Shown here in pieces: positions 26,340 through 34,175 of a stretch of DNA of 64,000 nucleotides. This DNA comes from Streptomyces sp. Tue6028 (GTDB taxonomy: Bacteria; Actinomycetota; Actinomycetes; Streptomycetales; Streptomycetaceae). The notes under the pieces were generated by a model that saw only the letters and a list, made by a program, of their open reading frames with translations, was not told the DNA's origin and did not search any database. A program made the translations under genes and the position numbers. The stretch's first letter is position 1; every line of letters begins with the position of its first letter. The stretch covers positions 1 through 64,000 of the forward strand of contig NZ_MLCE01000021.1 in the NCBI RefSeq assembly GCF_002300165.1. The letters are read 5' to 3'.

Positions 26340-27203
26340 ATGACGACGGCAGTGGCAGGCGAACTCTCCGCGGAGCTGCGCGGGTTCAGAGACGAACTGC
26401 GCGGGTTCAAAGAGGTGCAGCGCCTCGCGTACGAGTGCGCGGAGGCGGTCGCGGCGCAGCTGAAGCCCGGTGTGACGGAGCGCGAGGCGGCACGCATGCA
26501 GCGCGACTGGCTGCGCGGGCGCGGGGTGCGGGACTGGTTCCACCTGCCCTTCGCCTGGTTCGGCGACCGCACGGCGTTCGTCGGCTTCCGCGTCCCGCTC
26601 CAGTTCTTCCCGACCAACCGGCGGCTGGAGCCGGGGATGCCCTTCATCCTCGACATGGCACCGGTCCACAAGGGCTTCACCGCCGACATCGGCTACTCGG
26701 GCTCCCTCGGCCCGAACCCCCTCCAGGACAAGCTGCTCGCCGACCTGGAGGCGCACCGCGAGCTCATCCTGCGCGAGGTGCGCGAGCGCCGCACGCTGCG
26801 CGAGATCTACGAGGACGTGGACCGGCTCATGGTCCGCCAGGGGTATGCCAACCGGCACCGCGCGTACCCCTTCGGTGTGATCGCGCACAAGGTGGACCGG
26901 GTGAGGGAGCGTCCCTGGTCCCCGCGTCTATTCGGGTTCGGCACCCAGGCCCTGAAGGGCCTGGCGAGCGACGCCCTGCGCGGGCACCGGGACGGCTGGT
27001 CGCCGCTGTGGTCGCCGTACCGCTTCTCCGACCATCCGCCGCAGCCCGGGCTGTGGGCGGTCGAACCCCACCTCGGATTCCGGGGCACGGGCGCGAAGTT
27101 CGAGGAGATCCTGGTCGTCACCGACTCCAAGGACCCCGAGGCGAGCGCCTTCTGGCTGGACGACGATCTGCCGCACGTGCGGCGCTGGGCGGAGGACAAG
27201 TGA
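26340..27203 (+). CDS. M24-family metallopeptidase
   Basis: A 287-residue protein with an aminopeptidase P / methionine aminopeptidase type domain. Metal ligands appear at DMAPVHKGFTAD (two Asp), IAHKVD (His), AVEPHLG (Glu) and KFEEILV (Glu). The fold is short and lacks a creatinase N-terminal domain; it may be a peptidase or a creatinase-like hydrolase. The ATG at 26340 follows a GGGGCGGTGGC stretch. Its stop overlaps the next start by GTGA, making it the first gene of a three-gene unit. Confidence 0.85.
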   Translation: MTTAVAGELSAELRGFRDELRGFKEVQRLAYECAEAVAAQLKPGVTEREAARMQRDWLRGRGVRDWFHLPFAWFGDRTAFVGFRVPLQFFPTNRRLEPGMPFILDMAPVHKGFTADIGYSGSLGPNPLQDKLLADLEAHRELILREVRERRTLREIYEDVDRLMVRQGYANRHRAYPFGVIAHKVDRVRERPWSPRLFGFGTQALKGLASDALRGHRDGWSPLWSPYRFSDHPPQPGLWAVEPHLGFRGTGAKFEEILVVTDSKDPEASAFWLDDDLPHVRRWAEDK

Positions 27204-28969
27204 GTCTCGAAGGTGCGCGCGAGCGCTGGGTGCGGACGGGCGGGATCGAGCTGTGCGTCGCCGAGCTGGGCGACGACCGGCAGCCCACGGTGGTGCTCGT
27301 GCACGGCTATCCGGACTCCAAGGAGGTGTGGTCCGAGGTCGCCGCACGACTGGCCGACCGTTTCCACGTCGTGCTGTACGACGTGCGCGGGCACGGCAGG
27401 TCGTCGGCGCCGCAGCCGCTGCGCGGCGGGTTCACCCTGGAGAAGCTGACGGACGACTTCCTCGCGGTCGTGGACGCGGTGAGCCCGGACCGTCCGGTGC
27501 ACCTGGTGGGGCACGACTGGGGCTCGGTGCAGTCCTGGGAGTTCGTCACGGTCGCACGCACCGAGGGCCGGATCGCGTCCTTCACCTCGATGTCCGGTCC
27601 GTCCCTCGACCACTTCGGGCACTGGATCAAGCAGCGCGTGCGCCGGCCCACCCCCCGCCGGGTCGGCCAGCTCCTCGGGCAGGGCGCCAAGTCCTGGTAC
27701 GTGTACATGCTGCACACTCCTGCGCTGCCCGAGCTGGCCTGGCGCGGCCCCCTCGGCAAGCGCTGGCCGAAGATGCTCGAGCGGTTCGAGAAGGTGCCCG
27801 CGGGCGACTACCCGACCGCGTCGCTGCCCTCGGACGCGGCGCACGGCGCATGGCTGTACCGCGACAACGTACGGCCCCGGCTGAGCAGGCCGCGCGCCGA
27901 CGCGTACGCCCACGCGCCCGTGCAGCTGATCACGCCCCTGGGCGACGCGTTCCTGTCCGAGCGGCTCTACGACGACCTGGAGGAGTGGGCACCCCGGCTG
28001 CTGCGCCGCACGCTCCCCGCCAAGCACTGGGTTCCGCGCACGCGGCCCGACCAGCTGGCCGCCTGGATCACCGAGTTCGTGACGGCCAACGAAGGCCGGG
28101 AGGCCGGACTGCCCGCGCAGGGCACAGCGGCCACCGGCAAGTACGCGGACCGGTTCGGGGGCCAGCTCGTCCTGGTCACCGGCGCGGGCAGCGGCATCGG
28201 ACGGGCCACCGCCTTCGCGTTCGCCGAAGCCGGCGCGCGCGTGGTGGCCGTCGACCGGGACGCGGGGAGCGCCGCCCGCACGGCGGAGATGTCCCGGCTG
28301 ATCGGCTCCCCCGAGGCCTGGGCGGAGACGGTCGACGTCTCCGACGAGCAGGCCATGGAGAAACTCGCCGAGAAGGTCGCCACGGAGTACGGCGTGGTGG
28401 ACGTCCTGGTGAACAACGCCGGGATCGGGCTCTCCGGCTCCTTCTTCGACACGACGTCGGAGGACTGGAAGAAGGTCCTCGACGTCAATCTGTGGGGTGT
28501 GATCCACGGCTGCCGGCTCTTCGGGAAGCAGATGGCCGAGCGCGGCCAGGGCGGCCACATCGTCAACACCGCCTCGGCCGCGGCGTACCAGCCCTCGAAG
28601 GCCCTGCCCGCCTACAGCACCTCCAAGGCGGCCGTACTGATGCTCAGCGAGTGCCTGCGCGCGGAGCTGGCCGGGCAGGGGATCGGCGTCTCGGCGATCT
28701 GCCCCGGCTTCGTCAACACGAACATCACCTCGACCGCCCGTTTCGCCGGCGTCGACGTGGCGGAGGAGAAGCGGCGCCAGAAAAACTCCGCCCGGCTGTA
28801 CGGCCTGCGCAACTATCCGCCGGAGAAGGTCGCCGACGCGATCCTGCGCGCCGTCGTCCGCAACCAGGCGGTCGTCCCCGTCACCCCGGAGGCCCGCGGC
28901 GCCCACCTCATGTCACGGTTCACCCCGAAGGCGCTGCGCGCGATCGCCCGGCTGGAGCCACCGCTGTGA
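27200..28969 (+). CDS. Alpha/beta hydrolase - short-chain dehydrogenase fusion
   Basis: A 589-residue bifunctional protein. The N-terminal alpha/beta hydrolase (about 1-300) shows HGYPDS (oxyanion) and VGHDWGS with Asp in the nucleophile position, as in epoxide hydrolases; a catalytic His is likely in PAKHWVP. The C-terminal SDR (about 315-589) has TGAGSGIG for NAD(P), NNAG, a Ser in NTASAAAYQ and the YSTSK catalytic pair. Such fusions occur in actinobacteria, substrate unknown. Oxidation and hydrolysis of one hydrophobic substrate in succession is an attractive inference. It is coupled at both ends (GTGA overlaps). Confidence 0.9.
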   Translation: MSLEGARERWVRTGGIELCVAELGDDRQPTVVLVHGYPDSKEVWSEVAARLADRFHVVLYDVRGHGRSSAPQPLRGGFTLEKLTDDFLAVVDAVSPDRPVHLVGHDWGSVQSWEFVTVARTEGRIASFTSMSGPSLDHFGHWIKQRVRRPTPRRVGQLLGQGAKSWYVYMLHTPALPELAWRGPLGKRWPKMLERFEKVPAGDYPTASLPSDAAHGAWLYRDNVRPRLSRPRADAYAHAPVQLITPLGDAFLSERLYDDLEEWAPRLLRRTLPAKHWVPRTRPDQLAAWITEFVTANEGREAGLPAQGTAATGKYADRFGGQLVLVTGAGSGIGRATAFAFAEAGARVVAVDRDAGSAARTAEMSRLIGSPEAWAETVDVSDEQAMEKLAEKVATEYGVVDVLVNNAGIGLSGSFFDTTSEDWKKVLDVNLWGVIHGCRLFGKQMAERGQGGHIVNTASAAAYQPSKALPAYSTSKAAVLMLSECLRAELAGQGIGVSAICPGFVNTNITSTARFAGVDVAEEKRRQKNSARLYGLRNYPPEKVADAILRAVVRNQAVVPVTPEARGAHLMSRFTPKALRAIARLEPPL

Positions 28970-29217
28970 GCACCACGGAGCCCGCGGGAGTCCCCGGGCG
29001 CGGTGCGATCGCGCCGCGCCGGGTCTCCTTCGAAAGGACTGTGCGCAAGGGGCTGTTGCCCGGGTGGAAGGAGCTCGGCGCGGCCGTACCGCGCTGTCTG
29101 CGGCGGTCGTACCATCCGTCCCAGGAGGGGTCACTGCGCCGGGCCGTCGATTACCTGGCACTTTCGCCGGCGGCACGGACGGCAGCCGTGGCGATCGGGC
29201 GTGCGGCGACCGCGTAG
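28966..29217 (+). CDS. Small hypothetical protein coupled to the hydrolase-SDR fusion
   Basis: An 83-residue protein whose GTG overlaps the preceding stop. It is basic and has no membrane segment or signal peptide. Visible are RRVSFERTVRKGLLPGWKEL and LRRSYHPSQEGSLRRAV. I do not recognise the family. The exact GTGA overlap and GC-rich third positions argue that it is translated. It may be an adaptor of the fused enzyme. Confidence 0.6.
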   Translation: MSTTEPAGVPGRGAIAPRRVSFERTVRKGLLPGWKELGAAVPRCLRRSYHPSQEGSLRRAVDYLALSPAARTAAVAIGRAATA

Positions 29218-29262
29218 CGACCGCCGGGCGGCTTCGCCGGGCGACGCGGAAGGGCAGGGAGC

Positions 29263-30207
29263 GTGAGCGACGAAGCGGCCGGTGCCGCCTACCGGATCGA
29301 GGATCTGGCACACCTCAGCGGTGCCACGGTCCGGACGATCCGCGCCTATCAGGACCGCGGTCTGCTCCCCCGCCCCGAGCGGCGGGGCCGCGCCAACGTG
29401 TACGCGGACACGCATCTGGCCCGGTTGCGACAGATCGCCGACCTCCTCGACCGCGGCTACACGCTGGCGTCCATCAAGGAACTGCTGGAGGCCTGGGACA
29501 CCGGCCGGGGCCTCGGCGGGGTCCTCGGTCTGGTCGCCGAGGTGGACGGGCCGTGGACCGACGAGGAGGCCGCGCGGATCTCGCGCGCCGAGCTGGACGC
29601 GCGGTTCGGCGGAAGCCCTGACGACGCGGCGGTGGCCGAGGCCGTGGAGCTGGGTGTGCTGGAGCGCATTCCCGGCGACGACGACACGTTCCTCGTCCCG
29701 AGCCCTCAAGAGCTGGGCGTGGCAGTGGAGTTGCACGCCGCGGGCGTTCCGCTGTCAGCGATCTCAGGTCACCTGCGGGAGTTGAGGGTTCAGGTCGAAC
29801 ATATCGCGGACCGTTTCCTGGAGTTCACGACCGAGCACGTCTTCGCCCGCTATCTGGGGGAGCACCCGCCGACGGACGCGGAGGCGGCCGAGGCGGCCTC
29901 CCTCGTACGACGGCTGCGGCCTCTGGCGCAGCAGACGGTCGACGCCGAACTGGCCAGGGCCATGCGCCTGTTCGCGCACCGGCATCTGCGCGAGCAGCTG
30001 GGGGCTGGGCAGCCCCGGGAAAGAGCCGACAAGGCGCGTTCGGTGGAGATCCCCGCGGAGACAATGCGGGCGGTGGCGAACCTGGTTGGTCCGTCGCAGG
30101 TGGCCGCTTTCGTCACCGCTGCGGCCGAACGCGAGGTCCAGGCACGCGCCTTGGACCACCTGGCAGCAAATCACGCCAAGCGCGGCATGATTGATCAATC
30201 CCCCTAA
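29263..30207 (+). CDS. MerR-family transcriptional regulator
   Basis: A 314-residue regulator. The winged helix starts at about residue 10 (YRIEDLAHLSGATVRTIRAYQDRGLLP), followed by the MerR dimerisation helix and an unusually long C-terminal effector domain (about 85-314) with no metal-binding Cys cluster. GGGAG precedes the GTG at 29263. It may control the adjacent peptidase/hydrolase operon, 45 bases upstream on the same strand. Confidence 0.9.
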   Translation: MSDEAAGAAYRIEDLAHLSGATVRTIRAYQDRGLLPRPERRGRANVYADTHLARLRQIADLLDRGYTLASIKELLEAWDTGRGLGGVLGLVAEVDGPWTDEEAARISRAELDARFGGSPDDAAVAEAVELGVLERIPGDDDTFLVPSPQELGVAVELHAAGVPLSAISGHLRELRVQVEHIADRFLEFTTEHVFARYLGEHPPTDAEAAEAASLVRRLRPLAQQTVDAELARAMRLFAHRHLREQLGAGQPRERADKARSVEIPAETMRAVANLVGPSQVAAFVTAAAEREVQARALDHLAANHAKRGMIDQSP

Positions 30208-30219
30208 ATCCCCGCCAGG

Positions 30220-30273
30220 TTGTCCACAGAATCTTCAAATCCCCTGTGGATAACCGGACTTGGTTGTGGATCA
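30220..30273. other. DnaA-box cluster between merR and kptA
   Basis: Three boxes in 54 bases: TTGTCCACA (30220-30228, +), TTATCCACA (30253-30245, -) and TGATCCACA (30273-30265, -, one mismatch). The stretch is A/T-rich compared with the genes on both sides. The 240-base gap also holds the kptA promoter. Confidence 0.75.
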
Positions 30274-30447
30274 AACCTCCGGACCAAAATCAAATGCGTG
30301 ATCAGCGTCTCGCCAGGCACGCTGGTGAACCCGACGGCACGACGAACGGGTGGCGTACAGCTCGACCGACGAGAGCCGCACACCCCCGCGAACGAGGACC
30401 GGACGGAACATAGAACAAAGAGATCGAATGACAAGATGGATGTACGT

Positions 30448-30996
30448 ATGGATGAAAGACGCACCGTAAAGGTGTCGAAGTACCTCTCGAAGCACCTGCG
30501 GCACCAGCCCGAGCGGATCGGGCTGACGCTCGGCGAGGGCGGCTGGGTCGAGATCGACACGCTGATCGCCGCGGCGGCCGCCCACGGCTTCCGCATCACG
30601 CGCGAGGAACTGGACCACGTCGTCGCCACGAACGACAAGCGGCGCTTCGCCGTCGAGGGCACCCGGATCCGCGCCAGCCAGGGCCACTCCGTGGAGGTCG
30701 ACCTCGGACTGCCCCCGGCGACTCCTCCGGCGTACCTCTACCACGGGACCGTGGCGTCCAGCCTGGGCGCGATCCGCACCGAGGGCCTCAAGCCCATGAG
30801 CCGGCACGACGTGCACCTCTCGCCCGACCGGGAGACCGCGACCCGTGTCGGTGCCCGCCGCGGCCGGCCGGTGGTCCTCTCCGTGGACGCCGCCGCCATG
30901 CACCGCGACGGCCATGTCTTCCACGTCAGCGCGAACGGCGTCTGGCTGACCCAGGCCGTACCCCCGCGCTATCTGCGCTTTCCGGCGCCGCACTGA
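30448..30996 (+). CDS. kptA: RNA 2'-phosphotransferase (Tpt1/KptA family)
   Basis: A 182-residue enzyme that moves a 2'-phosphate from an RNA splice junction to NAD, making ADP-ribose 1'',2''-cyclic phosphate. Conserved KVSKYLSKHLRH at the N-terminus, LYHGT and the RHDVHLS region fit the Arg-His-Arg-Arg active site. Bacterial substrates are unclear because tRNA splicing of this type is absent. The ATG at 30448 is preferred since family members begin MDERRTVKVSKYL; an ATG at 30436 is also in frame. The leader is unusually A-rich. Confidence 0.92.
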   Translation: MDERRTVKVSKYLSKHLRHQPERIGLTLGEGGWVEIDTLIAAAAAHGFRITREELDHVVATNDKRRFAVEGTRIRASQGHSVEVDLGLPPATPPAYLYHGTVASSLGAIRTEGLKPMSRHDVHLSPDRETATRVGARRGRPVVLSVDAAAMHRDGHVFHVSANGVWLTQAVPPRYLRFPAPH

Positions 30997-31143
30997 CGCC
31001 GCCGACCGCGGCGGGGCAACCGTGCCCCCGGTGACCCGCCGACCTCGCCGACCGCCCGGGACAACCGTGCCCGCGGTCCGTGCGGGCCGTCGACGATCAT
31101 GCGGTGGCCACGACCACCGTCTGGTTCCGCTTACGCTCGAAGC

Positions 31144-32046
31144 ATGAGTCTGCGCCTCAGCACCGTGATCCTCCCGTACGTCCGCTGGCACGAGGGCGGG
31201 CGTTCCGCCTGGCAGCGCGCGGAGCAGCTCGGCTTCCACACCGCTTTCACCTACGACCACCTGTCGTGGCGGAGCTTCCGCGACGGCCCGTGGTTCGGCG
31301 CCGTGCCGACGCTCACCGCCGCGGCCGCCGTCACCGACCGCATCCGCCTCGGCACGCTCGTCACCTCGCCGAACTTCCGGCACCCGGTGACCCTCGCCAA
31401 GGAACTCGTCTCCCTCGACGACATCTCGAACGGCCGGATCACCCTGGGCATCGGCGCGGGCGGCACCGGCTTCGACGCGACGGCGCTCGGCCAGGACCCG
31501 TGGACCCCACGCGAGCGCGCAGACCGCTTCGGCGAGTTCGTGCCGCTGCTGGACCGCCTGCTCACCGAGGAGTCCGTCTCGTACGGCGGTGACTTCTACT
31601 CCGCGCACGAGGCGGTCAACATCCCGGGCTGTGTGCAGCGCCCCCGGCTGCCCTTCGCCGTGGCCGCCACGGGCCCGCGCGGCCTCAAGCTCGCCGCCCG
31701 GCACGGGCAGGCCTGGGTGACGACCGGCGACCCGAAGCTCTACGAGACGGGCACCCCCGAACAGTCGGTTCAGGCCATTCGCCGGCAGGCCGACAAGCTG
31801 GCCGACGCCTGCGCCGAGATCGGCCGGGACGTGTCCGAGCTCGACAAGATCCTGCTCACCGGGTTCACCCCGGACAAGGGCCGTCCCCTGGAGTCCCTCG
31901 ACGCGTTCGTCGACTTCGCCGGCCGGCACGCGGAGCTGGGCTTCACCGAGATCGTGATCCACTGGCCGATCCCCGACTCGGTCTTCGCCGCCGACGTGAA
32001 GGTCTTCGAGCAGATCGCCATGGAGGCCCTCGCCCAGCTTCCGTGA
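31144..32046 (+). CDS. LLM-class F420-dependent oxidoreductase-like protein
   Basis: A 300-residue TIM-barrel enzyme of the luciferase-like superfamily, which uses reduced F420 or FMN. TYDHLSW, TDRIRLGTLVTSPNFRHP and LGIGAGGTG are family landmarks. The substrate is unknown. The ATG at 31144 has no ribosome site; TACGCT (31132-31137) ends six bases earlier, so the mRNA is probably leaderless. Confidence 0.88.
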   Translation: MSLRLSTVILPYVRWHEGGRSAWQRAEQLGFHTAFTYDHLSWRSFRDGPWFGAVPTLTAAAAVTDRIRLGTLVTSPNFRHPVTLAKELVSLDDISNGRITLGIGAGGTGFDATALGQDPWTPRERADRFGEFVPLLDRLLTEESVSYGGDFYSAHEAVNIPGCVQRPRLPFAVAATGPRGLKLAARHGQAWVTTGDPKLYETGTPEQSVQAIRRQADKLADACAEIGRDVSELDKILLTGFTPDKGRPLESLDAFVDFAGRHAELGFTEIVIHWPIPDSVFAADVKVFEQIAMEALAQLP

Positions 32047-32103
32047 GCGCGACGGGGTGTAACGGCGCTGGTGAGGACGGTAACCACTCAACTGTGCGGA
32101 CCG

Positions 32104-32119
32104 CCGCACGGCCGTGCGG
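32104..32119. promoter_or_regulatory. 16-bp perfect palindrome upstream of a HAD gene
   Basis: CCGCACGGCCGTGCGG lies 58 bases after the oxidoreductase stop and 22 bases before the HAD start. It could be an operator or part of a terminator; there is no loop, which favours a protein-binding site. Confidence 0.35.
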
Positions 32120-32141
32120 GCATATGCGCGAGAATGAGCGG

Positions 32142-33020
32142 GTGACCTCAGCGACTCGACGGCCCGAGACCCCGGCCTCCACCGTTCCGCCCCGGCTGAT
32201 CGCCACGGATCTCGACGGCACCCTGTTGCGCGACGACAAGTCGGTGTCCGAGCGTACGATCGCCGCCCTCGCCGCCGCCGAACAGGCCGGAATCGAGGTC
32301 TTCTTCGTCACGGGCCGCCCGGCCCGCTGGATGGACGTCGTCAGCGACCATGTCCACGGGCACGGCCTCGCGATCTGCGGAAACGGCGCCGCCGTGGTCG
32401 ACCTGCACGGCGGCCCCGGTGCCCACCGCTTCGTCAAGATCCGCGAACTGGCGCCCGGCATCGCGCTCGATGTCGTCGGCCTGCTGCGTTCCGCGGCGCC
32501 CGGCACCGTGTACGCCGTCGAGCGGACGTACGGCCTGCACCTCGAACCGGCCTACCCCTCGCTGCACATGGAGCCCCCGGAGATCGTCGCGCCCGCCGAG
32601 AAGCTCCTCGCCGCGGACGCCCTGGACGCCGATCAGCCGGTGCTCAAGGTGCTCGCCTACCACCCCGACATGGACCCGGACGCCTTCCTCGCGGTCGCCC
32701 GCACGGCCATCGGCGAGCGGGCCAACGTGACCCGGTCGAGCCCCAGCGCCCTCCTCGAGATCAGCGGCCCCGGCGTCTCCAAGGCCAGCACCCTCGCGCT
32801 GTGCTGCGCCGAGCGGGGCATCTCCCCCGAGGAGGTCGTCGCCTTCGGTGACATGCCGAACGACGTCGAGATGCTCACCTGGGCAGGCCGTTCGTACGCG
32901 ATGGGCAACGCCCACCCCGACGTCCTCGCCGCCGCCTCCGGCCGCACGGTGGCCAACAACGACGACGGAGTGGCCGTCGTGATCGAGCGGATCCTCGCCG
33001 AGCGGCTCGACACCCCCTAG
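32142..33020 (+). CDS. HAD-superfamily phosphatase, Cof type
   Basis: A 292-residue hydrolase with motif I DLDGTLL (about 23-29), VTGRPARW, and GDMPND near residue 235. It is a paralogue of the gene at 20641, sharing VTGR and AMGNAH/AMSNAH landmarks. The GTG at 32142 is chosen (MTSATRRPETPAS); an ATG at 32124 is also in frame. Its stop overlaps the stop of the convergent M23 peptidase gene by four bases. Confidence 0.88.
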   Translation: MTSATRRPETPASTVPPRLIATDLDGTLLRDDKSVSERTIAALAAAEQAGIEVFFVTGRPARWMDVVSDHVHGHGLAICGNGAAVVDLHGGPGAHRFVKIRELAPGIALDVVGLLRSAAPGTVYAVERTYGLHLEPAYPSLHMEPPEIVAPAEKLLAADALDADQPVLKVLAYHPDMDPDAFLAVARTAIGERANVTRSSPSALLEISGPGVSKASTLALCCAERGISPEEVVAFGDMPNDVEMLTWAGRSYAMGNAHPDVLAAASGRTVANNDDGVAVVIERILAERLDTP

Positions 33021-34060
33021 AGCGGGACCCCGTGCCGGGCCAGCCACGGCACGGGGTCGATCGCCGATCCCAGCTCGTCGCTGACCCGCACCTCGAAGTG
33101 CAGGTGCGGTCCCGTCGAATTGCCGCTCGTGCCGGACTGCCCGATCAACTGCCCGGTCGACACCCGGTCCCCCTGGTCGACGGCCACGGCGGCCAGGTGC
33201 GCGTACTGCGTGCGGTAACCGCCGGAATGCCGGATCACGATCTCGATGCCGAAGGAACCCCCGCAGGACACCTTCACCACCCGGCCCGCCCCGACCGACC
33301 TCACCGGCGTGCCGATGGGCACCGCGAAGTCCTGCCCGGTATGGCGGTTCGCCCAGCGTTCGCCACCGCTCCCGAAACGCGCGGAAAGACGGTACGAAGG
33401 CACCGGCGCGACCCACTTGCGCTCGCTGTGCGTCCGCGCCCCGTCGAGGTGGACGGCGCCGCGGCATGAGCCCGCCTCCACCGAGGAGTCCGCCCGGCTC
33501 TGCAGCGTCGACCGCGCCTCGTCGAGCTTCGCCTCGATGGTCCGCTTCATCGCGGCCAGTTCGCCGTTCCGCTGGTCCAGCGCCTTCCGGGCGGACCGTG
33601 CCTTCGCCTCGTCGGCGGCGAGCCGGGCCTCGGCGCGACGGCTCTTGCCGACCGCGTTGCCGAGCGCCAGATCCGCGCGCCATGCGGCGCCCTGACCATG
33701 CATCAGCTCGTCGTCGCCGACCGCGAGCAGCATCTGCGCGGAGTACGGGAGCCCGTCCCCCTCCCGGTACTGGGCGCGCGCGATCCGCCCCAGGTCCTCG
33801 CGCAGCACCGTGATCTCCTGCCGCTCGCGCGCGAGAAGCCGCTCGGCCCGCTCCGCCCTGCCCCGCTGCGCGTCGGCAGCCTTGCGTCCCGCCTCGTACT
33901 CGCGCGACGCCGTGGCGGCCTCCTCGTACAGTCGCGCCACCCTGGCGCCGGCCTCGGAGCCGTCGTCCTCGCTCTCGGCCGTCGTGGGCCGGGACGCGAG
34001 AACCGCGAGTGCGCACAACAGCACCGGCAGGAGCAGGGGACGGCGGCGGAGAAAAGGCAT
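33017..34060 (-). CDS. Secreted M23 (LytM-type) peptidase with coiled coil
   Basis: A 347-residue exported protein. A signal peptide (about 1-28) precedes an Ala/Glu/Arg-rich coiled coil (about 40-185) and a C-terminal M23 domain (about 225-345). Zinc ligands and catalytic residues are visible in HTGQDF (H-x3-D) and HLHFEV (H-x-H). It resembles NlpC-independent cell-wall hydrolases and EnvC-like activators. Because the motifs are complete, direct peptidoglycan cleavage is likely. Confidence 0.9.
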   Translation of the reverse strand: MPFLRRRPLLLPVLLCALAVLASRPTTAESEDDGSEAGARVARLYEEAATASREYEAGRKAADAQRGRAERAERLLARERQEITVLREDLGRIARAQYREGDGLPYSAQMLLAVGDDELMHGQGAAWRADLALGNAVGKSRRAEARLAADEAKARSARKALDQRNGELAAMKRTIEAKLDEARSTLQSRADSSVEAGSCRGAVHLDGARTHSERKWVAPVPSYRLSARFGSGGERWANRHTGQDFAVPIGTPVRSVGAGRVVKVSCGGSFGIEIVIRHSGGYRTQYAHLAAVAVDQGDRVSTGQLIGQSGTSGNSTGPHLHFEVRVSDELGSAIDPVPWLARHGVPL

Positions 34061-34175
34061 GACAGCGATCGTGGACCGCCTCGGCGGGCCCGGTCTCGTC
34101 CACGTCGTACAGCCGGGGGACCTACGGCACGAATGGCCGACAGGACTGGGCCGAACAGGGCGCGTGCGGGACGTT

